DNA of 64,000 nt from Streptomyces bungoensis. GTDB taxonomy: Bacteria; Actinomycetota; Actinomycetes; Streptomycetales; Streptomycetaceae. Position numbers and translations under genes: made by a program. The DNA is taken from the NCBI RefSeq assembly GCF_001514215.1, contig NZ_KQ948858.1, positions 1-64,000 of the forward strand, given 5' to 3'. The notes below the pieces were generated by a model. The model worked only from the letters and a program-made list of their open reading frames with translations. It ran no database searches and had not been told where the DNA came from. Positions within the stretch are counted from its first letter, which is position 1. Every line of letters begins with the position of its first letter. Of the stretch, positions 17,129 through 25,494 are shown piece after piece.

Positions 17129-17998
17129 TCAGCCGGCCGCCGCCAGGATCGCCTCCGCCACCCGGGGCAGCGAGCCGGGGTGCAGGAACAGGAACAGGTT
17201 GGGTTCCACGAGCTCCAGCTCCATCAGGCGGGGCTCGCCGTCCGCCCCGTCGACGAGGTCCACCCGCGCGTACAGCAGCCCGGATGCGCCGGGTACGGCC
17301 GCCAGCGCCTTCTCGGCGACGGCGAGTTCGGCGTCCGTGGGCTGCCAGGGCGCCAGGTCGGGGTGGGCCACCTTGTCGGCGTCGTAGGGGGTGCCGGGCG
17401 TGAGGACCGCGCCCTTGCGGCTGGCGTGCAGCAGGCGGCCGCCGAAGAACTGCAGGGCGCGCTCGCCGCTGACGTCGATGCCCGCGAGGTAGGGCTGCAC
17501 CATCGCGGTGAAGCCCTCCGCGTGCATGCGCGCGAGCTGCCCTGCGGCCGTGTCGTGGTCGGCGGGCGTGTAGCGGGCGGCGAACCGGGCGCCGGCGCCC
17601 GAGGTCGGCTTGACCACATACTCGTGGTCGGCGGGCAGGGCGGCCGGGTCGCCGGGGGCGAGGTAGCGGGTGGGGACGGTCGGCACCCCGGCCCGAGCCA
17701 GCTCGCCCAGATACCGCTTGTCGGTGTTCCAGCGCACCACCTCGGCCGGGTTGGCCAGCCGGGTCGTGGCCGCCACCCGCTCGACCCACGCCCCGAACTC
17801 CGCCGCGCGCCAGCTGTAGTCCCAGGTCGAGCGGATGACGACGAGGTCGTAACCGCCCCAGTCCGCCGCCGGGTCGTCCCAGTACCGGGCCTCCGCGTCC
17901 GCCCCGGCGTCCCCTAGGGCCCGCACCAGCGCCGGCAGGTCCCCGTCCTTGCTCGGGGCGGCACCGGGGTCGTAGGTGGCGAGGGCGATACGGGGCAC
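17129..17998 (-). CDS. ATP-grasp domain protein (RimK/CphA-type ligase fold)
   Basis: 289 residues from the GTG at 17998, preceded by CAGGGATT. The N-terminus PRIALATYDPGAAPSKDGDL is a pre-ATP-grasp domain, followed by the ATP-grasp core with VVKPTSGAGARF (nucleotide-binding Lys) and MELELVEPNLFLFL, the acidic metal-binding segment (E-L-x-E-P-N). Such enzymes form an amide or ester through an acyl-phosphate. Streptomyces have similar stand-alone proteins of unknown substrate. It diverges from the MerR-PP2C gene across 149 bp. Confidence 0.83.
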   Translation of the reverse strand: MPRIALATYDPGAAPSKDGDLPALVRALGDAGADAEARYWDDPAADWGGYDLVVIRSTWDYSWRAAEFGAWVERVAATTRLANPAEVVRWNTDKRYLGELARAGVPTVPTRYLAPGDPAALPADHEYVVKPTSGAGARFAARYTPADHDTAAGQLARMHAEGFTAMVQPYLAGIDVSGERALQFFGGRLLHASRKGAVLTPGTPYDADKVAHPDLAPWQPTDAELAVAEKALAAVPGASGLLYARVDLVDGADGEPRLMELELVEPNLFLFLHPGSLPRVAEAILAAAG

Positions 17999-18147
17999 GG
18001 CGGAATCCCTGTCGTACGGCGGTTCGATGGGCGCGATCGGCTGTGAGGCTAACAAGCGCCCGAGGAACCGGGACAGCCCGTTTGACCTTCCCCTTCGGGG
18101 AAGCCCCAGCATCGGTGGCGGAAGCGACGAGGAACGCGAGGTCGGCC

Positions 18148-19287
18148 GTGGAGCCAGAGATGCGCGGGGAACTGCTGACGATCGGTGCCTTCGCCAGGGC
18201 GAGCCGGCTGTCGCCGAAGGCACTGCGGCTGTACGACGAGCTGGAGCTGCTGCGGCCCGCCAGGGTCGACCCGTACTCCGGCTACCGGTACTACGCCGTG
18301 GAGCAGCTCCGGCAGGCCCGGCTCGTGGCCTGGCTGCGGCGCCTGGGCATGCCCCTGGCCGAGATCCGCGCGGTGTGCGCCCTCGGCCGAGCGGAGCGAG
18401 ACGGGGGTACCCCCGGCCGAAGGCTGGGGGAGGACGCCGCCCGGGAGATACGGGCGTACTGGGCCCGTGTCGAGGCCGAGACCGCCGTGCGGCGGGACCT
18501 GGCCGCGTTCCTCGTCGACCAGCTGACCGGAGAATCGAGAAGGGATTCCACCACCATGCTGGAACTGCGCTATTCCGCCCGCTCCGACCGCGGGCAGGTC
18601 CGCCCCGCCAACCAGGACGCGGTGTACGCGGGCCGCAGGCTGCTCGCCGTGGCCGACGGGTTCGGGCCCGCGGGCGCCCCGGTGAGCAGCGCCGCCGTCG
18701 AGGCGCTGAGGTTCCTGGACGAGGAGGAGGTCGGCGCCGGCGGTTTGCTGAACGTCCTCGAGGACGCCGTGCGCGGCGCGGGCGAGGCGGTCCGGGACCT
18801 GGCGGCGGACGGCGGGAAGGAGAACGGCACCACCCTGACCGCCCTGCTGTGGACCGGGTCCAAGCTGGCGCTCGTCCACATCGGCGACTCGCGGGCGTAC
18901 CTGCTGCGCGACGGGGAGCTGTTCCGGATCACCCACGACCACAGCGTGGTCCAGTCCCTGATCGACGAGGGACGGCTCACGCCGGAGGAGGCCGAGTCGC
19001 ACCCGCAGCGGACGCTGCTGCTGAAGGCGCTGACCGGGGACGCGGCCCCGGTGCCGGACCTGCGGCTGCACGAGGCCCGGGCCGGCGACCGGTACCTGCT
19101 GTGCTCGGACGGGCTGACCAGGGTGGTGGCCGACGAGCGGATCGGGGAGCTCCTCGCCGCCGCGCCGGACCCGGAGGGCGGGGTGCGGTCGCTGGTGGAC
19201 GAGGCCAACGCGGCGGGCGGTCCGGACAACGTGAGCTGTGTGGTGGCCGACGTCGTTCTGCCCGCGCCGGAGGCCGCCGTCGGGTAG
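18148..19287 (+). CDS. MerR-type DNA-binding domain fused to a PP2C protein phosphatase
   Basis: 379 residues from the GTG at 18148 (GCGAGG upstream); ATG at 18160 is an alternative. Residues ~8-75 are a MerR winged helix (LLTIGAFARASRLSPKALRL, SGYRYYAVEQLRQA). Residues ~135-375 are a complete PP2C Ser/Thr phosphatase: RGQVRPANQDA, ADGFGPAG, VHIGDSRAYL, LCSDGLTRVV and GGPDNVSC supply the metal-binding Asp residues. The phosphatase sits where MerR proteins usually carry an effector domain. A 48-nt palindrome-containing insert adds residues ~80-95 (ERDGGTPGRRLGED) between the domains. Likely a regulator whose activity involves dephosphorylation; kinase partner unknown, with a Ser/Thr kinase 7 kb away. 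Confidence 0.87.
   Translation: MEPEMRGELLTIGAFARASRLSPKALRLYDELELLRPARVDPYSGYRYYAVEQLRQARLVAWLRRLGMPLAEIRAVCALGRAERDGGTPGRRLGEDAAREIRAYWARVEAETAVRRDLAAFLVDQLTGESRRDSTTMLELRYSARSDRGQVRPANQDAVYAGRRLLAVADGFGPAGAPVSSAAVEALRFLDEEEVGAGGLLNVLEDAVRGAGEAVRDLAADGGKENGTTLTALLWTGSKLALVHIGDSRAYLLRDGELFRITHDHSVVQSLIDEGRLTPEEAESHPQRTLLLKALTGDAAPVPDLRLHEARAGDRYLLCSDGLTRVVADERIGELLAAAPDPEGGVRSLVDEANAAGGPDNVSCVVADVVLPAPEAAVG
18386..18433 (+). repeat. In-frame palindromic insert element, copy A (in MerR-PP2C gene)
   Basis: 48 nt beginning GCCGAGCGGAGCGAG, with the perfect palindrome GGGGGTACCCCC at 18403-18414 and ending CTGGGGGAGG. It matches 43 of 48 positions of the element at 19979-20026. It is read with its first base at codon position 2. 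Its length is a multiple of three, so the host frame is kept. Confidence 0.85.
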
Positions 19288-19297
19288 AACGGGCCGC

Positions 19298-19903
19298 ATG
19301 GCGATCGACGGCACCGCCGCGTACGACGGCCTGGCCGGGCTTCCGGGCCTGGTGCCGGAGGCTCTGGCACTGGCCCGCGCGCACGGCTTCCCCCACTCCT
19401 GCCGGCCCGAACAGGGGCGTCTGCTCAGCGCGTTGGCGGGCGGGGCCCGGGTGCGGATCGGGGAGACCGGCACCGGGCTCGGGGTGGGCCTGGCCTGGCT
19501 GGCGGCCGGGGCCGGGGCGGGGGTGCGGCTGTACAGCGTGGAGCGGGACGCCGCACGGGCCCGGCTCGCCGCCGGTGTCTTCGCCGGGCGTCCGGAGGTC
19601 ACCGTGCTCACCGGTGACTGGCGGCGGATCGGGGAGTACGGCCCCTTCGACCTGCTCGTGCTGGACGGCGGCGGGCAGGGGAAGGCGCCCGGGGACGAAC
19701 CCGCCGACGTCGAGCGGCTGCCGGCCCCGGGCGGCACGGTCGTCGTGGACGACTTCACGCCGGCGACGGCCTGGCCGCCGCCGCACGACGGCTCCCCCGA
19801 CCTGCCCCGGCTGCACTGGCTGGAGCATCCGGCCCTGCGCGCCACCGAACTGCGCCTGGCGCCCGACCTGAGCGCGGTCGTGGGGACGCGGCGGCTGGTG
19901 TAG
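19298..19903 (+). CDS. Class I SAM-dependent methyltransferase (O-methyltransferase-like)
   Basis: 201 residues, ATG at 19298, 10 bp after the MerR-PP2C stop. The SAM-binding glycine-rich loop is IGETGTGLGVGLAWL, followed by YSVERD (acidic residue at the end of strand 2), VLTGDWR and DLLVLDGGG, the layout of the catechol/caffeoyl-CoA O-methyltransferase group that usually needs a metal ion. VVVDDFTPA near residue 150 matches the metal-binding region. The substrate is not evident. It could share a message with the upstream regulator. Confidence 0.82.
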   Translation: MAIDGTAAYDGLAGLPGLVPEALALARAHGFPHSCRPEQGRLLSALAGGARVRIGETGTGLGVGLAWLAAGAGAGVRLYSVERDAARARLAAGVFAGRPEVTVLTGDWRRIGEYGPFDLLVLDGGGQGKAPGDEPADVERLPAPGGTVVVDDFTPATAWPPPHDGSPDLPRLHWLEHPALRATELRLAPDLSAVVGTRRLV

Positions 19904-19942
19904 GAAGGGTGCTGACGTTCCCGAGCTCAAGGAGTGCGCCGC

Positions 19943-21439
19943 GTGTCCTCCCTCTTCCCCGCCCTGACGGACGGCCCCGCCGAGCGCAGCGAGATGGGGG
20001 TCCCCCCGGACGAAGTCTGGGGGAGGGCCGCCCTGCGGTTCGGCGAACGGTCGTTGACGTACGGGGCCCTCTCGGGCGCGGCCGGCGCGGTCGCCGCGCG
20101 GGTCGCCGGCGCCGGCCGGGTCGCCGTGTGGGCCACCCCGGAACTGGAGACCGCCGTCGCGGTGGCGGGCGCGCTGCTCGCCGGGGTGGCCGCCGTACCG
20201 CTGAACCCCAAGTCGGGCGGCAAGGAGCTCGCGCACATCGTCTCCGACAGCGCGCCGGCCGCCGTCCTCACCGCGCCCGGCGCCGAACTCCCTCCCGAGC
20301 TGGCGCACTTGACGCGCATCGAGGTCGACGCGGGCGCCCGCGCGGCCTCCGGTGCCGTGGGCGACGGGGCCGCCTGCGACGGCGACCCCGCGCTGGTCGT
20401 CTACACCTCCGGCACCACCGGCCCGCCCAAGGGTGCGGTCATCCCGCGCCGGGCCCTCGCCGCCACCCTGGACGCGCTCGCCGACGCCTGGCAGTGGACC
20501 GGCGACGACGTGCTGGTGCAGGGGCTGCCCCTGTTCCACGTGCACGGGCTCGTGCTGGGCGTCCTCGGCCCGCTGCGCCGCGGTGGCTCGGTGCGCCACC
20601 TGGGCCGGTTCAGCACCGAGGGCGTCGCCCGGGAGCTGAACGACGGCGCGACCATGCTGTTCGGGGTGCCGACGATGTACCACCGCATCGCCGAGGCCCT
20701 GCCGGACGACCCGGGGCTGGCGAAGGCGCTGGGCCGGGCCCGGCTGCTGGTGTCCGGGTCGGCCGCGCTGCCGGTGCACGACCACGAGCGGATCCTGGCC
20801 GCCACCGGCCGGCGGGTGATCGAGCGGTACGGCATGACCGAGACCCTGATGAACACCAGCGTGCGGGCCGACGGCGAGCCCCGGGCCGGGACGGTCGGAG
20901 TGCCGCTGCCGGGCGTGGAGCTGCGGCTGGTGGAGGACGACGGCACGGAGCTCACCGCCCTCGACGGGGAGAGCGTCGGCGAGATCCAGGTGCGCGGCCC
21001 GAACCTGTTCACCGAGTACCTGAACCGGCCCGACGCCACGGCCGCCGCCTTCACCGCCGACGGCTGGTTCCGCACCGGCGACATGGCGGTGCGGGAGGCC
21101 GACGGGTACGTGCGGATCGTCGGGCGCAAGGCCACCGACCTGATCAAGAGCGGCGGTTACAAGATCGGCGCCGGGGAGATCGAGAACGCGCTGCTGGAGC
21201 ATCCCGGGGTGCGCGAGGCCGCCGTCACCGGGGAGCCGGACCCGGACCTGGGCGAGCGGATCGTGGCGTGGATCGTGCCCGCGGACCCCGGGTCCCCGCC
21301 CGCGCTGGAGGAGCTGGCCGGCCATGTGGCCCGGCGGCTCGCCCCGCACAAGCGGCCCCGCGTGGTCCGGTACCTGGACGCCCTGCCCCGCAACGACATG
21401 GGCAAGATCATGAAGCGGGCGCTGGTGGCCGATGCCTGA
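19943..21439 (+). CDS. matB: Malonyl-CoA/methylmalonyl-CoA synthetase MatB
   Basis: 498 residues. The GTG at 19943 has AAGGAG 8 nt upstream; the earlier GTG at 19934 lies inside that SD. This acyl-CoA synthetase has YTSGTTGPPKGAVI (phosphate loop), RYGMTETLMNTSVRADGEPR, FRTGDMA and the acceptor Lys region GRKATDLIKSGGYKIGAGEI, with the catalytic Lys in NDMGKIMKRAL. The sequence closely matches what I remember of Streptomyces coelicolor MatB, which makes malonyl- and methylmalonyl-CoA from the free acids for polyketide and fatty-acid supply. A 48-nt insert encodes residues ~13-28 (ERSEMGVPPDEVWG), absent from that protein. The next gene overlaps by 8 nt. Confidence 0.93.
   Translation: MSSLFPALTDGPAERSEMGVPPDEVWGRAALRFGERSLTYGALSGAAGAVAARVAGAGRVAVWATPELETAVAVAGALLAGVAAVPLNPKSGGKELAHIVSDSAPAAVLTAPGAELPPELAHLTRIEVDAGARAASGAVGDGAACDGDPALVVYTSGTTGPPKGAVIPRRALAATLDALADAWQWTGDDVLVQGLPLFHVHGLVLGVLGPLRRGGSVRHLGRFSTEGVARELNDGATMLFGVPTMYHRIAEALPDDPGLAKALGRARLLVSGSAALPVHDHERILAATGRRVIERYGMTETLMNTSVRADGEPRAGTVGVPLPGVELRLVEDDGTELTALDGESVGEIQVRGPNLFTEYLNRPDATAAAFTADGWFRTGDMAVREADGYVRIVGRKATDLIKSGGYKIGAGEIENALLEHPGVREAAVTGEPDPDLGERIVAWIVPADPGSPPALEELAGHVARRLAPHKRPRVVRYLDALPRNDMGKIMKRALVADA
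19979..20026 (+). repeat. In-frame palindromic insert element, copy B (in matB)
   Basis: 48 nt beginning GCCGAGCGCAGCGAG with core GGGGGTCCCCCC and ending CTGGGGGAGG; 43/48 identical to copy A. Here its first base is at codon position 1, so the same DNA is translated in a different frame from copy A. It falls in the poorly conserved N-terminus of MatB before the first core strand. Confidence 0.87.
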
Positions 21440-22775
21440 GCGGCTGTCGGCCCGGCGGATACTGGCGCTGGTCGCGGACGAGGGGACGTTCCGCGAAGTC
21501 CCCGCCCCGACAAGGGACTCCCCCGCCGGCGGGCCGCTCGGCTGGGACGGGTACGACGCCTCGCGCGCCCGGGCCGCCGACCGCACCGGCGAGGAGGAGT
21601 CCGTCGTCTGCGGCACCGCCCGGGTCCACGGCACCGAAGCGGTGCTGATCGCCTTCGAGTTCGGCTTCCTCGGCGGCTCCCTGGGCGAGCGCACCGGGGA
21701 CCGGCTGGAGGCGGCGTACACCTACGCGCGCGAACACCGGCTGCCCGTCGTGCCGTTGATCGCCACCGGCGGCAGCCGGATGCAGGAGGGCATGCTCGCC
21801 CTGACCCAACTGCAGCGGGTGGCGCGGCAGTCGGCGCTCACCCGGGAGGCCGGGCTGGCGCAGGTCGCGGTGCTGCGGGATCCCACGACAGGCGGCGGCT
21901 GGGCCACCCTCGGTGCGGGAGCCGACGTGATCCTGGCCCTGCCGGGCGCCCAGGTGGGCTTCGCGGGCTCCCGGGTCCGGCCGCCGGACGCGGACCCCTC
22001 GGCGTACACGGCCGAGGCCCAGGTGGCGGCGGGGTCGGCGGACGCCGTGGTCCCGCCCGGGGACCTGCGGGAAACGCTGGGGCTGTGGCTGCGGCTGCTC
22101 ACCGGGTCCGCCGGGGAGGCCGGGCCTCCGCACGCCCTCGGTGCCACCGCCCTGCCCGGGACCGGCTGGGAGGCGGTGACCCGCGCCCGCTCCCCCGAAC
22201 GCCCCCGCGCCCGCGCCTACCTGGACGCCTTCTTCAGCCGCCGGGTCGCGATCTCCGGCGACCGCTGCGGCGGCACGGATCCCGACGGCGTCCTGTGCGG
22301 GTTCGGCGAGCGGGACGGCCGTACGGTGGCGTACGCCGCGCAGACCGGGGCGGCGACCCGGCCCGCGGGATACCGCACCGCGGCGCGGCTGATCCGGCTC
22401 GCGGACCGGCTCGGGGTGCCGGTGCTGACGCTGGTGGACACGCCGGGCGCCGCCAACGACGCCGAGGCGGAGCGGCAGGGGGCCGGGGCCGCGATCGCCG
22501 AGGTGTTCGGGGCGGTGGCCGCCGCCCGGGTCCCGGTCACCACGCTCGTCATCGGCGAGGGCGGCTCCGGCGGCGCGCTCGCGCTGGCCGCGCCCGGCAA
22601 CACCTGGGTGACGCCGGACGGCTACTTCTCGGTGATCGCCCCCGAACTCGCCGCGGCGATCCTCAAGCGGCCGGTGAGCGAGATCGAGGCGACCGCCGGG
22701 CAGCTGCGCCTCCGCCCGCAGGACCTGGTGGAGCTGGGCGTGGTCCGGGGCATCGCCGGGGCCCCGGACCGCTGA
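21432..22775 (+). CDS. Acyl-CoA carboxylase carboxyltransferase (fused beta and alpha subunit domains)
   Basis: 447 residues; the ATG overlaps the matB stop, so the two are coupled. The N-terminal half has the AccD/crotonase-like fold (LIAFEFGFLGGSLGER, GGSRMQEGMLAL, DPTTGGGWA) and the C-terminal half the AccA-like fold (LVDTPGAANDAEAERQGAGA, EGGSGGALALA). Such enzymes move a carboxyl group from carboxybiotin to an acyl-CoA such as acetyl- or propionyl-CoA. Coupling to MatB ties it to malonyl- or methylmalonyl-CoA supply. No biotin carboxylase gene lies nearby, so that subunit must come from elsewhere. Confidence 0.9.
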   Translation: MPERLSARRILALVADEGTFREVPAPTRDSPAGGPLGWDGYDASRARAADRTGEEESVVCGTARVHGTEAVLIAFEFGFLGGSLGERTGDRLEAAYTYAREHRLPVVPLIATGGSRMQEGMLALTQLQRVARQSALTREAGLAQVAVLRDPTTGGGWATLGAGADVILALPGAQVGFAGSRVRPPDADPSAYTAEAQVAAGSADAVVPPGDLRETLGLWLRLLTGSAGEAGPPHALGATALPGTGWEAVTRARSPERPRARAYLDAFFSRRVAISGDRCGGTDPDGVLCGFGERDGRTVAYAAQTGAATRPAGYRTAARLIRLADRLGVPVLTLVDTPGAANDAEAERQGAGAAIAEVFGAVAAARVPVTTLVIGEGGSGGALALAAPGNTWVTPDGYFSVIAPELAAAILKRPVSEIEATAGQLRLRPQDLVELGVVRGIAGAPDR

Positions 22776-22884
22776 CCGCCGGGTGCCGGAGGGTGCGGCG
22801 GACGGTGCGGGCCTTCGGCGGACACCGGCGGGCGCGCTGCCCCACAATGGAGTCCGTGGATCAAGAACCGGGGGTGGGGGGCTC

Positions 22885-23247
22885 ATGAGCAGGCTGGTGG
22901 AGTTCACGACCGAGGAGGGTGCCGTCGTGGTCGTGGAGACCGCCGACGCCGTGACCGGCACCCGGCTCGTCTCGCGGGGCGAGGGGCCGTCGGCGCAGAC
23001 GGCCCGCACCTTCGAGACCTTCGAGGGCGCCCTGGACGGGGTGCGCGCGGCGGCCCAGTCCGCGCTGCGGGTCTTCCGGGACGGCTCCCTGCGGCCCGAC
23101 TCCGTGGAACTGGAGTTCGGGGTGAAGCTCAGCGCGGAGGCCGGCGCGGTCATCGCCAAGGGCGCGGCCGAGGGACAGCTCACGGTCCGGCTCAGCTGGG
23201 CGCCGGCGAGTACGGGCCAGGCGCCGGTGTCCAGCACCGGCGCCTGA
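22885..23247 (+). CDS. CU044_2847-like (trypsin-co-occurring domain 1) small protein
   Basis: 120 residues, ATG at 22885 after GGGGGTGGGGGGCTC. The pattern VEFTTEEGAVVVVET, a central FEGALDGVRAAAQSAL helix and the ending VELEFGVKLSAEAGAVIAKG match the CU044_2847/trypco1 family: small beta-rich proteins found beside trypsin-like proteases and NTPases in proposed conflict or signalling systems. No such protease adjoins it here. A hairpin (23218-23246) overlaps its stop codon. Function unknown. Confidence 0.75.
   Translation: MSRLVEFTTEEGAVVVVETADAVTGTRLVSRGEGPSAQTARTFETFEGALDGVRAAAQSALRVFRDGSLRPDSVELEFGVKLSAEAGAVIAKGAAEGQLTVRLSWAPASTGQAPVSSTGA
23218..23246 (+). terminator. Hairpin overlapping the end of the trypco1-like gene
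   Basis: Arms CAGGCGCCGGTG and CACCGGCGCCTG, 12 bp, with a 5-nt loop. The right arm runs into the stop codon TGA. There is no T-run, as is usual for Streptomyces terminators. Confidence 0.6.
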
Positions 23248-23372
23248 GCCACGCCGGGAGTCCCCCGACCGGGCCCCTCCGGAAGGCGCCCGCCCCGGCG
23301 GCCCCGCAGGATCGTGTCAGAGCCGCCGGACCGGGCGGCCGGGCAAGGCCTGCGCACTCGGGAGGACCCGCC

Positions 23373-24410
23373 GTGACCGTCAGTCTGGAACAGTTGCGCC
23401 GCTGCCACTTCGCCGTCGACCTGGGCGCGGCCCGCACCAGGGTGTACGTGAGGGGCGTCGGCCTCGTCGTCGACCAGCCGTCCGTCGCGGCCGTGAACAC
23501 CCGTACCGGCGCGCTCATAGCCGTCGGCGAGTTCGCCGAGCAGATGACGGGCCGGACGCCCAGCTACATCAGGGTGGTGCGGCCGGTCTCCGGGGGCACG
23601 GTCGTCGACATCGAGATGGCCCAGCGCATGCTGCGGCACCTGATCGGCGACCGGACGCGCCGCACCTTGCGCCGCAAGCCCCGGCTGCGCGCGGCGGCCT
23701 GCACCCCGCACGACGCCGACCCGCTGGCCCAGCGGGCGACCATCGAGACCCTGGTCGGGCTGGGGGCGCGCCGGGTGGAGCTGGTCGACACGCTGATCGC
23801 GGCCGCCGTGGGCTGCGGGCTGCCCGTGGAACGGCCCGAGGCCACCATGATCATGGTGTGCGGGGCGGCGGCCACCCAGGTCGCGGTGCTCTCGCTCGGC
23901 TCCATCGTCACCGCCGAGCGGATCCCGGTCGGCGGTGAGGCCGTGGACCGGGCGATCGTGCAGCACCTGCGGCACGAGCACGCGCTGGTGCTGCCCAGCC
24001 AGTCGGTACGGCCGCTGCACGTCGCCCTCTCCGGGACCGGGCTCACCCCCGACGGGCCGGTCTCGGCCGAGATCCACGGGCGGGACGTGGCCACCGGGCT
24101 CGCCCGCACCGTCCGCATCGACACCGCCGCCGTGCGCGAGGCCATCCAGACCCCGCTGACGGCCGTCCTGGACGGCATCGGCAAGGTGCTGCGGGAGTGC
24201 CCGCCCGACCTGGTGGCCGACCTCGTCGACCGCGGCATCATGATGGTCGGCGGCTCCGCGCTGCTGCCGGGGCTCGACCAGATGGTGCGCCAGGCGACCG
24301 GCATCCCGGTGCGGATCGCGGACCAGCCCGACATGTGCGCCGTCCAGGGCCTCGGGGACATGCTGGAGGGCCGGATCGAGCCGCTGGTCCTGAACCCGCT
24401 GGCCGCCTGA
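23373..24410 (+). CDS. mbl: MreB-like cytoskeletal protein Mbl
   Basis: 345 residues from a GTG (CACTCGGGAGGACCCGCC upstream). Actin-fold motifs are visible: phosphate 1 (HFAVDLGAARTRVYV), phosphate 2 in the middle (MIMVCGAAATQVAVLSLG, in place of DIGGGT), and the adenosine motif MMVGGSALLPGLDQMV. DLG and VGGSALLPG place it in the MreB/Mbl family. The second phosphate motif is weakly conserved, so nucleotide turnover may be weak. In Streptomyces, MreB and Mbl help build the spore wall. Its position after the MatB/carboxyltransferase genes matches the S. coelicolor mbl locus as I remember it. Confidence 0.87.
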   Translation: MTVSLEQLRRCHFAVDLGAARTRVYVRGVGLVVDQPSVAAVNTRTGALIAVGEFAEQMTGRTPSYIRVVRPVSGGTVVDIEMAQRMLRHLIGDRTRRTLRRKPRLRAAACTPHDADPLAQRATIETLVGLGARRVELVDTLIAAAVGCGLPVERPEATMIMVCGAAATQVAVLSLGSIVTAERIPVGGEAVDRAIVQHLRHEHALVLPSQSVRPLHVALSGTGLTPDGPVSAEIHGRDVATGLARTVRIDTAAVREAIQTPLTAVLDGIGKVLRECPPDLVADLVDRGIMMVGGSALLPGLDQMVRQATGIPVRIADQPDMCAVQGLGDMLEGRIEPLVLNPLAA

Positions 24411-24411
24411 G

Positions 24412-24433
24412 GCCGGGCCCCGCGGGGCCCGGC
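24412..24433 (+). terminator. GC-rich hairpin downstream of mbl
   Basis: GCCGGGCCCC and GGGGCCCGGC form a 10-bp stem with a 2-nt centre right after the mbl stop. A second hairpin follows at 24442-24460 (CCCCGTGCC/GGCACGGGG, 1-nt centre), making a likely tandem terminator. Confidence 0.6.
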
Positions 24434-24544
24434 GGTGTGAACCCCGTGCCGGGCACGGGGCTTCGCCTTCTTCCGGAGGGTGGTGTAGGGCCAGGTGTGC
24501 GGGGCAGGCGAGGGACAAGCCACCGGACCGAGTCAGGGGGCGAC

Positions 24545-25225
24545 ATGACCTCATCGGCACGCACACCGCACACAGGGGCGCTCGACGCGCTGGTCGTCGG
24601 CGGCCGGACGGACCGGGGCCACGCCTTCCTCGAGGCGTACGGCGAACTGGCGCACGGCTGCACGGACACGCTGACCGCGGCCCTGGCCGCCCTGCCCGCG
24701 GGTGTCGACCGGGTGCAAGTCGACGTGGCGGGGGTGTCGTTCATGGACACGGCCGGCCTGGAGATCCTGGACATGCTCGGCCGGTACGGCCGGCTGCACG
24801 GCGTACCGGTGTCGGTCACGGGCTGGCAGGGCCAGCCGCGCCGGATCCTGGAACTCAAGGGGCTGGACACCACCGACCCGATGCGCACCGCGCTGCCCGG
24901 CTCCCCCGCGCGGACCGGCTCCGCGGTCGCCGCCGAGCGCGCGGAGCAACTCCACGCGCTGCGTGTGGAGATCGGGCAGCTGCGGCACGCCATCGACTCC
25001 CGCCCCGTGATCGACCAGGCACGCGGCATCCTGATGGCCAGGCACGGCTGCACACCGGACCAGGCGTGGCACATCCTGCGGGAGGCCTCCCAGCGGTCGA
25101 ACACCAAGCCGCGCGAGGTGGCGGCCGCGGTCACCGCGAGCGCGGCGCCCCACGGGCCGCCCCCGTCCGAGGGGTTGCGGACGGCGCTGCGCGCGGCGGT
25201 GGCCCGGGCGCTCCCCGACCGGTGA
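24545..25225 (+). CDS. STAS and ANTAR domain regulator
   Basis: 226 residues, ATG at 24545 after AGGGGGCGAC. Residues ~35-125 are a STAS domain with the phosphoacceptor-type segment GVSFMDTAGLEILDMLGRYG; residues ~140-200 are an ANTAR domain (HAIDSRPVIDQARGILMARH, then WHILREASQRSNTKPREVA). ANTAR domains bind paired hairpins in nascent RNA and cause antitermination; STAS domains link to anti-anti-sigma signalling. It lies in a region of its own with tandem terminators upstream and a convergent small gene downstream. Its RNA target is unknown. Confidence 0.87.
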   Translation: MTSSARTPHTGALDALVVGGRTDRGHAFLEAYGELAHGCTDTLTAALAALPAGVDRVQVDVAGVSFMDTAGLEILDMLGRYGRLHGVPVSVTGWQGQPRRILELKGLDTTDPMRTALPGSPARTGSAVAAERAEQLHALRVEIGQLRHAIDSRPVIDQARGILMARHGCTPDQAWHILREASQRSNTKPREVAAAVTASAAPHGPPPSEGLRTALRAAVARALPDR

Positions 25226-25235
25226 GGACGGGTGC

Positions 25236-25337
25236 TCAGTACGGCAGGACGCGCCCCGAGGGGGTCCGGCGGTCGATCTCCTGCTCGCGCGGGGCGGCCG
25301 GCCGACGGCTGACGCGTACCCGAATCCGACGGTCCAT
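25236..25337 (-). CDS. 33-residue small basic protein
   Basis: MDRRIRVRVSRRPAAPREQE and thirteen more residues, stop at 25236. The ATG at 25337 is preceded by CAGGAGGAGGGCGTC, a near-perfect ribosome binding site at good distance, which is the main reason to accept so short a gene. The protein is rich in Arg and Pro with no membrane segment. It is convergent with the STAS-ANTAR gene, 10 bp apart. No function can be given. Confidence 0.55.
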   Translation of the reverse strand: MDRRIRVRVSRRPAAPREQEIDRRTPSGRVLPY

Positions 25338-25494
25338 GACGCCCTCCTCCTGCCGGCCCCGCCCGGTGGCGGCTTCCCGGTAGGAGGTCCGTGCCCCGCA
25401 CAAGGCATGTCCAAGCCAAGGAGGGGACAAGTCATGACGTCGTCACAGCTGTTGGCGAAACGGCTTGACGGACTCGCCCGATCTGTCCGGTCCG

